The notes: a model not told the origin generated them from the sequence alone. A stretch of 64,000 bases of DNA from Aporrectodea caliginosa (GCA_020284085.1 JACEVL010000130.1:2423408-2487407), one strand, 5' to 3'. Counted from the stretch's first letter, positions 36,131 to 49,000 are shown. Numbers and translations: made by a program.

Positions 36131-39099
36131 CAGACTTGATAACATACACTTGCAAATTAAAACTAAAATGGGATTGCAGCAGTCTCATAGCAAGGCAAAA
36201 TTTCTTAACTGAAGTGCAAACCTGGGGATTGATTTATTAACCTGGTCATTTATGGTAAATTCGTAATTGATGCAGTCTGAGTTCACATTTCTGACAAGGT
36301 ATTGTAAGCCTAATACGTACAATCCACTTCTGAACTAAAAAATATTTTATGTTTGGCTTCAGGAGCTGTACCGACAATTTTTGATCTGCCTGGTCATCTG
36401 GTGAATCCTCTTCGACACCGAAAGCCTCCTGCAGAAAGGAATGGTCGTGATCTGACAGTGCCAACGGCGTCCAATCATCCCACTTTATTGTCGGTTGAAC
36501 ATTCCTATGCACCAGTACTCGAGCCTTCTCGCAAACGCCTTAGAAATGGTAGTTCAGCTGATGGAACTAATACTGTGTCTGCCTCGTCAGAAGGAACCAG
36601 TAACATGACAGTTCAGCCATCTAAGTTGAGGGTATGTGATGGACACAACTACTCTTTGCCAAGTCCCAAAGCGCTTAAACAGAAGTTAAGCATAATGGAG
36701 ACTGCACTTGCCCAATATAAGCACAAGGTTAAAATACTTAGGCAAAAAAATCGGCGACTGCAATTGAAAGTCAAGTCCCTGCAACAGCTAATATGCAACT
36801 TGCACCAGAAAAACTTGATTTCACAGCAAGCTGCTGATAACCTCCAATCATCATTTTCACTGCCAACCTTACAGCTAATCAGTCGAATGCTAAAGGGTAG
36901 GAGAAAAGGCGTTAGATTTCCAGATGAGCTTAAAGCATTTGCACTTACGCTGCAATTCTATTCAGCACGTGCATATAACTATGTTCGTGAAACTTTTAAT
37001 TTCTCCTTGCCTCATCCAAGAACTCTGTCATCATGGTATTCATGCATTAATGGTAACCCTGGGTTTCATGATGAAGTGTTTAGTGCAATTGCCCAACATC
37101 TTGAAAACAATGATAACAGCACCAGAATGCCATGTGCATTAATGTTTGATGAAATTGCTATAAGGAAACAGCTCGACTTTGACAGATCGGGTGACAAATT
37201 TGTTGGTTATGTGGATATGGGGGAGCCTGCAGATGACTTGGCTGGCCTGCCAATTGCCAAAGAGGCACTTGTATATTTGCTTGTATCTCTGACAGAAAAA
37301 TGGAAAGTGCCTGTTGGTTATTTTTTAATCGATGGCCTTCATGGCAAAGAAAGAGCCAATTTGCTTAAACTCTGTATTGAAAAGTTGTTTGCTGTTGGTG
37401 TGCTGGTTGTTTCTGTTACATTTGATGGCTGTAGTGCAAATTTCTCAATGGCTCGTGAGTTGGGTGCATCTTTTGATGTTAATAATATAAAACCAACATT
37501 TTTGCATCCTGTTGACCCATCTAAGCAGGTTTGCCTAGTTCTTGATGCTTGCCACATGCTAAAACTAATGCGCAATACACTGGCAGAAAAGAAGGTTTTG
37601 ATTGACTGTGATCAGGGTGAAATAAAATGGCAATATATAAAAGATTTACAAGAACTTCAGGGCAAGGAGGGAGTCCGTGCTGGTAACAGACTTAGTGACC
37701 GCCACATTCAGTGGAGCCAACAAAAAATGAAAGTACGTCTTGCAGCTCAGACGCTTAGTTCATCTGTTGCGGATAGCTTAGAATTTTGCCAGAAGGATTT
37801 ATGCATCCCTAATTTTAAAAACTGCACAGCAACAGTGAAATTCATTAGGATAATTGATAGGCTATTTGATGTAATGAATAGCCGCAATCCTCTGGGAAAG
37901 GGCTATAAGTCACCACTGTCTAAGCATAATGAGACATACTGACGACCATTTTTGATGGAAGCCATCCAATACTTGAAGGGGTTGAAGTTAGCTGATGGAC
38001 AGCCCTTGTGCAATAGTATTCGTAAAACAGGTGCTGTTGGTTTTATAGCATCATCAGTAAGCATTATGCATTTGTTTGATTCTAATGTTAAGGCTGAGTT
38101 GCACCCACTGAAATATTTGCTGACATACAAGTTAAGTCAGGACCATTTAGAACTCTTTTTTGCAGTTATTCGCAGTCGTGGGGGTTCCAACAACAACCCT
38201 TCAGCCCTACATCTTAGAAATACATGGAAGCGTCTCCTTACACACCATCAGTTAAAAGATGTTGCAAGTGGCAACTGCATTCCGCAAGACAATTCCAACT
38301 TGATGGCTATTGCTTCTCGTATAAAGAAGCACGAGTTAGCTGTAGATCTTAACATTGAAACAATAATATACCGCAGACGATATGAGAGCAATGACTTCTC
38401 AGATCAGGCTCATTCATTGCAATCTGCTGGCATGCAAGAGCTTCCTGGCCAATTGTCACTGTCTAGGTTTGTAGATAATGTTGTGGCCTATGTCGCTGGT
38501 TTTGTTGCCAAAACCCTTTTGAAGAGAATAAATTGCATTGAGTGCAGATTGGCTTTGTTAAACACTGATAAAAGCAGCTATTATCCTAATGTGAACTTAT
38601 TAATGCGCAAGGACCGCGGTGGTTTGATTTTCCCAGCTTCCGATGTAGTCGCAGTATGTAAGATTACTGAAATGCATGTACGTCAGAACACTGGTCCTAA
38701 CCAGAAGCCACTAAGAGGACGTGGCGTAAATGCTACAATTGTGAATAGTGTACTTGCATTTCTTGTTGGTAGTACTGTCTTTGACGGCCTTTTGAATCAT
38801 GATCTGGGTAAAGAGCCATTATCAAATCATCGAGTTATGCTAATGAGAAATATTGCCAATGAATATACCTTGATAAGACTTTTTCACCAGTGCAAGACTG
38901 TGACACGTTTAGTGCAGGGTCAAAGCTGTCGGTCGGTACTGGGTAAAACTGTAATTTTTAAGGGTCAGTAATCTTTTACTGCATGGTACAGTAATTGGTC
39001 TCACTGATAATGTTAAGCATTCTCTCACAAGTTCAAAGTTTGTTATTAAAATTTGCTCTTATTTAGAATTGTTTAAAAAAACATCGTTTGCAAAGGATG

Positions 39100-39375
39100 A
39101 TTGTTTTTTGTTTATTTATAATGTATCGCATTGATCGTACCGAAAGATTTAAAACTAATGTAAAGCTGTAATTATTTGTAAATTTTTGAATTGTTAATTC
39201 ATTCCATGTTAAATGTAAACAACAACAAAATTAGTTATGTCAGATGCATGTTTGGCTATTTCTTGATTTATAATGTATCACACATCACACTGTTTGTACC
39301 GAAAGATTTAACTCTACTGTAAAACTGTAATTATTTGTAAATTTGTTGAATTGTTAATTCATTACATGTTAAATG
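39100..39375. repeat. Two-copy tandem repeat in the 3' flank
   Basis: Copies share TTTATAATGTATC, GTACCGAAAGATTTAA, TGTAATTATTTGTAAATTT and TTGTTAATTCATT. They lie 130-400 bp after the stop of the THAP9-like gene, so probably in its 3' UTR. AATAAA signals follow at 39427-39432 and 39541-39546. Confidence 0.75.
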
Positions 39376-39426
39376 TCGAGGACAAAAATTACAGTACTTA
39401 ATGTCAGTTGATAATCTTAAAAAGTA

Positions 39427-39432
39427 AATAAA
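39427..39432 (+). promoter_or_regulatory. Possible polyadenylation signal
   Basis: AATAAA about 455 bp after the stop codon of the THAP9-like gene. A second AATAAA is at 39541-39546. AATAAA is common by chance in AT-rich DNA. Confidence 0.35.
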
Positions 39433-39721
39433 TCTTAACTGTAATGTCACTATATGGCTATATTTCTCCAATTTAATGCAATTGTTGTAACAAGGCTTTG
39501 TTTCAAATACTGCTGCACTGTGATTTGTTTTTCTTGTGTTAATAAATGAGAGGTTCAGACAAGATTATTTGCTATTGTAAGAACTCGTGCCCCGATATTT
39601 TAGGTCTACCTGCTACTTGAATGAATACTCAGCAGTAGATACTATATGCCATATGGCCACTTTGACCAGACTGCAAAATACAAAATATCTCTGTCAGTAC
39701 AACAATTATCATAACCATAAG

Positions 39722-39958
39722 TGATAGTCTAGTAGTTGGCCTACTGGACTGTCAATTGTGAGGTCAGGTTCAAATCTCCGCCAAGGAAGAAATTTTGTTG
39801 GAAATATCTCGTCTACTTGCACCTTCTAGCCAACTCGGCTATAACGAGTACACTGACCTAACTGCCAGTGGGAAGTTCAGGTGATAAGGAGAGGACTGGC
39901 AATCTGCCTTCATATGCAGACACTAAGAAATGATGTCGTTAGTACTTCATACCTTCAT
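39722..39958 (+). mobile_element. tRNA-derived SINE, family C
   Basis: The head TAGTCTAGTAGTTGGCC (A-box region) and GGTCAGGTTCAAATC (B box) are followed by the same body blocks as the minus-strand copy at 18298-18552, including AGCCAACTCGGCTATAACG and CATATGCAGACACTAAGAAA. Confidence 0.75.
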
Positions 39959-40322
39959 AGCACTCTCAGGGCTAGCCCAAGTACTGCACTACTACCTAAA
40001 GCCAGACTTTTTTTGTATCCCATTAAGTATGTGCCTGCTGAACATCAACGTCTGTCTTTTATCACCAGCCAAACTGTATAACCATTTTATAGCCACATTA
40101 TAGCTGTTTGTAATGAAGTCCCATTCAAAGCAAAAGGTAATTGTAATTAGTACCTAACTTCTATTGCACACGGTATCAACCGATGGCACACCAAAACCAA
40201 GCTGTAATCATGTCAACATCCAGAAGATCTGTAATAGCTTGCTACTAACAATGCTATAGCGTCGTCATTACATTACCAGTCTAATACCAGATAACCTGAT
40301 AATTATACCCATTTAATAAGTA

Positions 40323-41356
40323 ATTGAAGACATTGGTGCAAGAACCAGGTAAGTGAAAAATCATAGTTTTCGGCAAATCGAGTTTTAATGTTTTTTTCTC
40401 TTCAAAAGCTTGTCGTTTCGTCCAGGAAATAGATAACGACAAAATTTAAAATGTATAAGGTGCATCTAATCGTAACTGATCATAAAATAAAATTATTAAA
40501 GGTTGGCTGTTGCTAATTAGTATTTTATGGGCAAATGAACAAGAAACCTGGTTATTGCACTGAAACTTCGCTGTAGTTCTGGAACTTTTTGGATGCAAGA
40601 ATCACATATGTCAACTAACCTGGTTATTGCACTGAAACTTCCCTGTAGCTCTGGAATTTTTTTGATGCAACAATCACATATGTTAACTAACCTGATTATG
40701 GCATTGAAACTTCGCTGTAGTTTTGGAACTTCTTTCCATGCAAGAATCATGTATGTGAACAAAATTTGTTGTTGCGTGTAAATTATAAGCAACTTTCGTG
40801 TGGTGCTGGAAACTTATTTACATGTAAGAATCTAGGCCCCTAATATGTGAACAAACCTTGTTATTGCATGGAAATGATAAACATTAGGCCTAGAGACATG
40901 AGCCAGAAGAAGTTAACTGAATGACGCCGATTTGAAGTTCGTGAAAATGGCTAAATGGTCTCCATCTAGTGGCAGAATATTGTTATTATATCCTTACTTA
41001 CTTCGCTAATGCATCCGACAACGTATATGACTGGCTCACGGTTGCGTGCAATAATCAGGTTTGTTCACATACATGTCTATTGCTCGCAACCGAGAGGCTA
41101 TGATCTTTTATGCAATAACCGGGTTTGTTGACTTATCTCATTTATGCACGCAATCATGGCACCGGAATGCGAAAATTCTCAAAGCAGGTAAGTTGAGTTG
41201 CCTGGTTATTGTCCTACCTACTCCCTTAATTTTGCAGCTACCAGCTTGAAATTTACACCATAGATGCGCCTCTACGTCAGGAGCATTTTAAGCTAACTTT
41301 CACGATAACCAGGTAAGTCGACTTACCTGGTTCTTGCACCAAGGTCTTCAATTGTG
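40323..41356. mobile_element. TIR element with iterated terminal motif
   Basis: The left end ATTGAAGACATTGGTGCAAG then AACCAGGTAAGT and the reverse of the right end (same, with one base changed) form inverted repeats of about 32 bp bounding 1.03 kb. The core GCAATAACCAGGT or its reverse recurs inside at about 40546, 40618, 40690, 40855, 41047, 41112 and 41202, with a decayed copy near 40763. The right end holds a perfect 26-bp palindrome (41307-41332). No transposase frame is seen. The superfamily is not assigned because the target duplication is unclear. Confidence 0.75.
40545..40760. repeat. 72-bp tandem repeat, three copies
   Basis: Units start at 40545, 40617 and 40689, each beginning AACCTGGTTATTGCA (third diverged) and containing GAAACTTCGCTGTAG. 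Because 72 is a multiple of 3, the minus strand shows a repetitive 91-aa frame with a 24-residue period, most likely a by-product. Confidence 0.85.
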
Positions 41357-42966
41357 AAGGCGCTATAGGGCAAGCTTATAGTATCGGGGGCGGAAGGATA
41401 TAGTGCGTTATTTACTGGCGTCGGTTAGGGTCAGGTTAGGCGTCGTGAGGATCGGTTAGGGTTAGGCCTAGTGTAGTCATTAGAAAACCTAGTGGCGTCC
41501 GCGCAGCATACCCAGATATTGTATAGTCCGTCAGCCCACGATACTATAAGTTTGCCCGCTATAGAAATGTCCGTATACAAGCATACAAACTATAAAACTA
41601 CTCGTACGTAGACAAGAAGTCTTACGGCAAGTTAATGCCGAAACAGACTTGGCAGAATGTCTATGCTCTGTTGATCCGGCTTAAGATCCTCATAATCGGC
41701 TCAAATGTACAGTTTTTACATTTCATCACACTTAATTGTAAGTGTATTCCGTATCATCAATTTAGTTTAAATTAAACCCTGATATTAATAGAAAATTATT
41801 GCAAATGAAAGGACGAATCGACGTTTTTACGAGCAACAATATTTTGTTTACATGGATCCGCAGGCCACGCCTTCTCCCATGTCACTCTTGTTTCCTGCTC
41901 TTTCCATTGCTTCAACGTCACTGGGCAGCTCAACACGGGAAGCTCTGTCTAGTTATATATAAGAGGTCGTTGCTAGTTACGATGTCTACAATAGAAACGA
42001 AACCCAATTATCGCTCGTTTATAGTTATTTATAATAGGTATTTATTAGTGAATAAGTTATAGTGCCAGATATTTCTGTGCCTTAAAACAATGTAAGTGTC
42101 GGTGTTAGTTACATTTAGCTGTTTCTTATTTAGTTGTATTGGTTTCTGATGTGATATACTGTCCATATGGCCATCTGCAAAATCACGAGTTTAGCAGATC
42201 ATGTTTGAGATCATATTAATTTTACTTTTGGTTTTCTATGTAAAGACTTAAAGGAGATGGGGAAAAGTAGTAACTTGATCTAACCACGAGAGGCAGCCAT
42301 AGGTTAGAAGTGGCATTTTTCATTTAAGAAGAGGCCAAAAATACTTAATATGGTCTTCGGCTGTTTATTTGTGTTTGTACGCAATGGAGACGTCTTACGT
42401 GCTTTCTTTGACCATCTTAATTCTGGTTTATGAGTGGATACTGAAAGCAGGCGCTCAGCCTGTGTCCGCGTCCACTTTTAAGTCAGATAAACGGAAATAA
42501 AGAAACGAAGTCGGAAAGTTTTTAATTATCTTAGGCCTAATGATTTACAAGATCAGCGATTGAACAAAACTGAAGTTAGTGAGAACAGTCCTGTAGGATA
42601 ATTATTCAGTTACATCCTACACAAATCAACATGCAGCGCAGAGAAGAAACAGCATATTTATTAATGTGAGTGTAACATTTTTGCTTCATGTTGGATCCAT
42701 TGAAAGGTCAGCCTTGTTTGACAAAATGATTAAACTGTGAAAACAAAAAGATTAAGGTAAAGTAAGAATTTGCTGAATCTGTGATGTCTAGTTTGTCTTT
42801 TGCGAATGATTGCCAAGCATATTTTGTTGAATATTTGTTTAACTTGTTGGTTTGGTTGCATTTTCTTTTAGGTATGTGATTTGCAAGTCATTTAAAGATA
42901 TGATTATTAAATCATCCAGGATTTGAATGGTTTAAATCATGATCAAATAGTGAAAACAAATATACA
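41357..42966. other. 5' flank of the TTLL3/8 gene
   Basis: No coding exon is supported. The promoter and any non-coding first exon of the downstream gene should lie here, but I see no clear TATA box or initiator. Confidence 0.4.
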
Positions 42967-45900
42967 ATGAAGGCCTGCCTTATGAAGGTGAACTATGACC
43001 CCAAATACATGACACCTCATATACCTACGAGTTCAAGTTCGTCTGTCCACAGAGGTCCATCAACATCAAACAACCATCTCCAGTCACGCGTTACGGCAAC
43101 AAGACAGATCTATAATAGCAATGCTGCCAATGGAAACAACTTTGACAAAAAGACCCAGGACCAGGTACACCATAGAGCTAAGGAAAGACTGAGACAAGCG
43201 TCTGACGATCTCAAAGCTGCCAACTCAAACAGCAGCTCAAACAATGCTTCTGCGACATCCAGTCTGTCGGCACTAAAACTTCCGCCCGCTGTAATCTCCA
43301 ACAACAGGATAACATCCAAGACAAATGTGAGTATAGATTATTTTGGTCATTTATTAATTCAGGCTTGTGATAATGCAAACAAACTCTACTTTGTGCCGGC
43401 TGAATCTAAGGCAAACAGTTGAGGGACCAACATACAAAATTTCTTATTACTTTGGTTGCTATTAAGACATATTTTCTGCTACTTTCATTATTCTGTAAAC
43501 TTTTTTATTTAAATGTCTCATTTAGCCAGGAACTGCACGTAATACTTTACCTTAATACTTTACCTGGACTCTACCTGCATGAGTTTTGAATCAATCTGTA
43601 CTTGGAACCAAACCTAACCATACCTGTCTCACCGATTGTTTTTTTTCGTCAAACAGCTGTAAATAAGCTTGTATGGGCATGAAAAAATGTGGAGGTTATA
43701 GTTATGATACAATACTTTCAGGGAACATCACAGTGGTAATCATGAGCACTGTGTGCTGTATTGATATAAGTACTTGTTATATGTCATAGGAGTAGTATGA
43801 TCTCTTATGCCTTCTGTTAGTCAATCTACACTGTCAATATAAGTTTGGTGAAAGGTTTTGTACTTCTATCAGAGCTCACCACTGTAGCTTGATTCCTAAC
43901 TCAGCTCACTTTGGACTTTGGCTTAGTAGCATGTGTTTGGCTTCTGATTCACTGCAGTGGCGTAACGAAGGGGGGCAGAGGGGGCAGCCGCCCCGGGCGC
44001 AGCCCCAGAGGGCGCAAAATTAGCTTTCAGTGGTACACATTACTATGAGAAAAACGAATAAAAGTCATAAAGGAAACTAAAAAGGGGCGCAGTCATCAAC
44101 TCTTGCCCCCGGGCGCTGAAACCCTTCGTTACGCCACTGATTCACCATTTTCATGCAGCCATTCACTAACACTCCTCACTTGCTCACTCAATCACTCACA
44201 AGCTTTCCTGCTCACTGTGGATGGACATGAACAAGTCGGTTAGCTTCATAGTATGTTGCTTTAGCATTAGTTATTGCTTCTATGCAAATACAGAACTGAA
44301 CTAATAATAGTTATAAATAATTAGTACTATTACTGCCATGTTACTGCATAGTGAAATGTGATTTGTTCTTTTATTTCTCTAGAACAATCAGTCTGATGCC
44401 AAAGAGCATGGCATTGGCAAGTCCACGAATTACACAAGTGATTCTGCTGACGTTAAAGGCAACTCTCAAGTCAGACTCATGAAGCTGGTTGGACCTGACG
44501 ACAGTACCGTCCTAAAACCATCACACACCAAATACCAAGCCACACTGTCATGCAACCTTCCAAGTTCAAGTACTTGTGAGTTGATTCATTAAAATACTAA
44601 GTTTATCAGAAACAGCATACAAATGGTTAGAATTTGTAAGGAAGTAGAAACGTGCAGTAGTAGTAGTTTCAGTTTAATGACACTGTGTGATAAAAAAGAT
44701 CATTAGCGTCACCCTCCTCCTTCATCCAGGCTTGGGACTGGCACTGCCAGAGTACGAGCGGTGACGGAGTGTAGAAATGTGCACATAGAGTAGAAGAGAG
44801 CAACAACAGTTTGTGTAACTGTATCTCCTAATAGCATTAATGAAGCATCTGAATAGTCAGCAACCCACCATGCACCACTTAAATGTTGACCATAACAGAC
44901 CAATACAAGATTAAGATGATGCATATTAGAAGATGTTGCAAATTTAGTTGTAACTGCATAAGCAGAATCATTTTATAGACGTGCACTGAGAAATTGAGAA
45001 GGTCTGTATTTTATGTTGGCTGTAATGAATAAGAATCTTTGTGTAATTTATTTAGTCTTGTAATCAAAAAATGTTTCAATACATGGTAGCCTTTGTTTGA
45101 AACTCAGATTGATTACTAGAGAAGTTCCTCATTGTTTTTCTAGCATCTCAACGAATGCATTCATCAGATGCCCTGAGTAAATCAGTGCAGTTTCCTAAAC
45201 CGATCAATGTTCTGTATCCTCGACAGCTAAACCAAACTAGTTCTTTTCTCAAATCTCATGACCACAGCAACGTACAAGGTTGGCATAGACAATTTGTCTG
45301 CATTTTTCCTTCTTAAATGAAAAGCATACTAAGATACCGCTTAACTGTACCTGCATGCTAAGATTTATTTCAATATCTTTAGCCATAGTTTTAGTTTTTG
45401 ACAACTTTGGGGCATTTATATATATTTTATCAACTATTGCAAAGGATATTTTTGGAAAAGCAGATACTTTAGTAATAAATGTCTATTCATAAATTTGTTG
45501 AATCAGTGATCTGTTTTTCATAGACCTGATATATGCACCCAGAGTTTTTGCAAGAGAGTGTTGATTTTCTGAACTTGAAAATTTAATTTTCCTTGGTATA
45601 TATATTTATAATGTTTGTAATTAATGTAGAAGAGAGCAAAAACATGTGGAACTGTATTTCCTAACACCATTAATGCAGTATCTGAATCGGCACCAACCCA
45701 CCCTGCACCACATAGATGTTGACCATAACAGACCAATACAAGATTTAGATGATGCATATTAGAAGATGTTGCAAATTTAGTTGAGGGTGCATAAGCAGAA
45801 TCATGTTATAGATGTGCACTGAGAAATTGAGAGTGGTCTGTATTGTAGGGTCTTCGTTGCCAGGATCTATGCTGATTTCTTGTCAAAGAAGTAAGACAAC

Positions 45901-46010
45901 ACTGCCTTCAGATTATTTCAATTTCAAGTCATCGTTTCAGTTGGATCTTGAGCGACGAGCCAGAATGGAAGCTGAGCAAGCGATGAAGGTCAGCCATAGT
46001 CTGTGTACGA

Positions 46011-46042
<32 letters not shown>

Positions 46043-49000
46043 ACATTGTTGTCTGTTTGGCTGTTAACAGAATGGAAGCAGAAAAATGTACTAAGCTGAC
46101 ATTTGATTTAATTAGTTGCTTCTTTGGTGGATAGAAGAAGGAAGGAAAGAAGGAAGGAAGGAAGGAAGCAAGCAAGCAAGCAAGCAAGCAAACAAGCAAG
46201 CAATGATGGAATGATGGAATGATGGAGGATGGATGATGGATGGATGGATGGATGGATGGATGGATGGATGGATGGATGGATGGATGGATGGATGGATGGA
46301 TGGATGGATGGATGGATGGATGGATGGATGGATGGATGGATGGATGGATGGATGGATGGATGGATGGATGGATGGATGGATGGATGGATGGATGGATGGA
46401 TGGATGGATGGATGGATGGATGGATGGATGGATGGATGGATGGATGGATGGATGGATGGATGGATGGATGGATGGATGGATGGATGGATGGATGGATGGA
46501 TGGATGGATGGATGGATGGATGGATGGATGGATGGATGGATGGATGGATGGATGGATATATGAATGGATGAAGAAGCATAATTGTGTTTTTCTCAGAATG
46601 GAAAGGTCTTCACTGTTATGGGTCCATATCCAAGCCTTCGTGCTGCACTACGGAAGCGAGGATGGGTCGAAAAGTTTCAGAATTCTGCATCTGGAGATGG
46701 CACAGTGTCTATACCAAAAAGCGTTCTTGCAGAAATAAATGGTAGGATTTTATTATTTGTTTATTAAGGAAGGTTATACAGCACTACTCTGACAAAATAA
46801 TCAAAGGTGCTCTCTGTGCTAGCCTAAGCAATGTTAAATGTCATTGAGTACAGTATATTTATCAGTTACATGTAAGAAACATTACTCAGATAACCTGTCA
46901 GCTGGAAACCTGTCCTTCCCCCCCCCCCCTCTAGCTATAGGTAGACTGTTCCAGTCACGGAAAGGTTGCAAGAAGAGGCAACCAAAACTGCGAAATGTAG
47001 TAAATCCTTAGTGAGAGAAAAAAATAATTCTGGCATGCAGACTCTGCAGCAGTAATTAACTGTAGCAATGTATCAGTTAGTAGTGCAGTACGTAAAATAC
47101 ACATAAAATGAAGCTCAGGACAAGCAGTTGTATTTTCTTCCACGGTTCCAAGATGACAAGATACACCTCTTATTAAGAAATTAAGCATGAGACCTGAAGT
47201 AACTTCGTTTTGCTATTGCTGTTGCTTCAACATTTAAAAAAAATCTAGGCAAACAACAAATAAACTGTTTACTTTTACTACAAAGAACAAGCAGCAAATT
47301 CCTTAAATTTGAATTTGTCTGTATATTCACTCATTTCTAGCTAGTTTCAGTTAATGATGATTGCAGATTACTGTTTCCAAATGCTTCTGAAACATTTATT
47401 TACCAACAGATAATGTACCAAATGAAAGTAGTCTGCCAAATGTACAAAGGAAAGGTGAAAGCAATGCACTGGCAATGATGGTAGGTAAATTTGACAAAGT
47501 TAATGTTCTAGATCAATAATAATTAATGGTAGTTCATTTTTTAATGAAAGTGATAGCAAGATGAGGTTTACTTTAATCTATTCCAGTCTACTTATGTGTC
47601 TTAATGTTTGGCCGACTTCAGTGTGCACTTCTGAACTTTGTAAGAAGGCATTATCAAATTGCAGTTGTGCTGTATTGTATAGTCAACCCTAGTACTTATG
47701 AATGTGTGCATCAGTGTGGAGCAGCCTAAAGAGAGAGTGCATGGCAGATTTGGCACAGACGATTAAAGCAGGTTCTACCTACTATCTTCACATGGCCAGA
47801 GAAGATCAATTTCTGGTCCAGGGTCACACAGAAGTAGAAAAAGAGGCATTAAGAAAGTGGAGCTGCAAGTGATGCAAACTGTTTTCGAGCTGTCATTGGA
47901 CTACCAAGCAACATCACTTGGGTTTTAGAGGGATTTAGCTGGAGGCAGTTAAATTATATTCATGCATTCTTATAGGCATTTCAGCTTTGATGTCATATAT
48001 TATTCCTAATAACGGCTACTTCCAACCGAAAGTAAGTATCAGGTATTTTTTCATGGAGGGCCCGATAGCGCATTGGATAACACACTGGCATAGAGAGCGA
48101 GAGGTACCGAGATCGAGACCCGTAGGCGGACATGCTTTGTAGGCTGCTATTAGCGCCGTGTATTGCAGGCTGTCTGTTCTGTTAGTAGTTAAGATTTATG
48201 TCTTCTGTCATTTGTGTTCTTATGAATTGTTTCAATTGCATAACTGTACACTGTAACTGGTTGCGGTTTGTCAACCGGATTGTTCAATAAAGAATATTAT
48301 TATTATTATTATTATTGTGATTTGTGTGGATTGTCATTTACTTAAACTGTCCCTTTTGTGGTATTTGTTTTGCAATACCTTGTGATGATTATGTGAATTG
48401 CATAGTGTTGCATTCTGGATGCCTTATCTGAGATTATCTTTGCGTGTGCAGGCCAGTGCTTTAGCAAATTATAGCATCAGGTAAGAGATTGTGACAGATT
48501 GACAGGTTGGTTGAGTACTTACCTGAATAGTTGAGTACTTGCATGAACTGCATTGCAAATTTGAGCAGATCCTGATTAATCATTTGCTTGGTTGCATCAA
48601 ATGTTGTTTTGTCCTTAGATTGTGAATTAATAATTTTCAAATTGTAATTTTGTTATTGGAGATTTATATAGCTGCACTCAAGAAAAATAATCATAGGCAA
48701 TCTCTAGGCTGTTGAATGTCATTAAGAAAAGAAACATAATCAGTCAGCAAAAATGCACAGAAAATTAGAAGAGCAACGAGAGGCGGACTGAGGCACACAC
48801 ATGGAGCCAAACCAACAAATTCATATCCAAAGTTGACAGATCACATCAATTTGAGAGTTACTGGACCGAGTTGCATCAATAATGTAGATTGACAACAGGT
48901 GGTAGCGTCTGTGATACAGGATAATACCACTGCCAAATGGTAGCTCATTGGTGGTTGATGATACATGTCTGGTTATTCCCCCGATATGCTGGGTCCATGT

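Larger units (their letters stand above)
34805..38971 (+). pseudogene. THAP9/P-element-type transposase gene with one premature stop
   Basis: Three exons: 34805-34941, 35598-35749 and 36363-38971 (966 codons, human THAP9 being about 900 aa). Splice junctions have consistent phases and rebuild a full THAP domain: C-x4-C (CVAYGC), FPWSKP, RVCSNH as the C-x2-H pair, and AVPTIF made exactly across the second intron. Next come a coiled coil (about 200-250), the P-element region with VRFPDELKAFAL, FDEIAI with the first catalytic Asp (about D359), VTFDGCS with the second (about D451), and HLELFFAVIRSRGG near 690, the conserved C-terminal block that probably supplies the third acid. P transposases are GTP-dependent RNase H-fold cut-and-paste enzymes. 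The only lesion is TGA at 37940-37942 (codon 623). I found no terminal inverted repeats, so a domesticated gene and a decayed transposon both remain possible. Confidence 0.88.

Noticed and set aside
40517..40792. 91-aa minus-strand protein with 24-residue repeats
   Set aside because: The period is 72 bp, so any open frame repeats. It lies inside a TIR element's motif array and has no start context or family.
46229..46738. Long repetitive MDGW and PSIH reading frames
   Set aside because: They are translations of the GGAT microsatellite, open in all frames because the 4-bp unit contains no stop.
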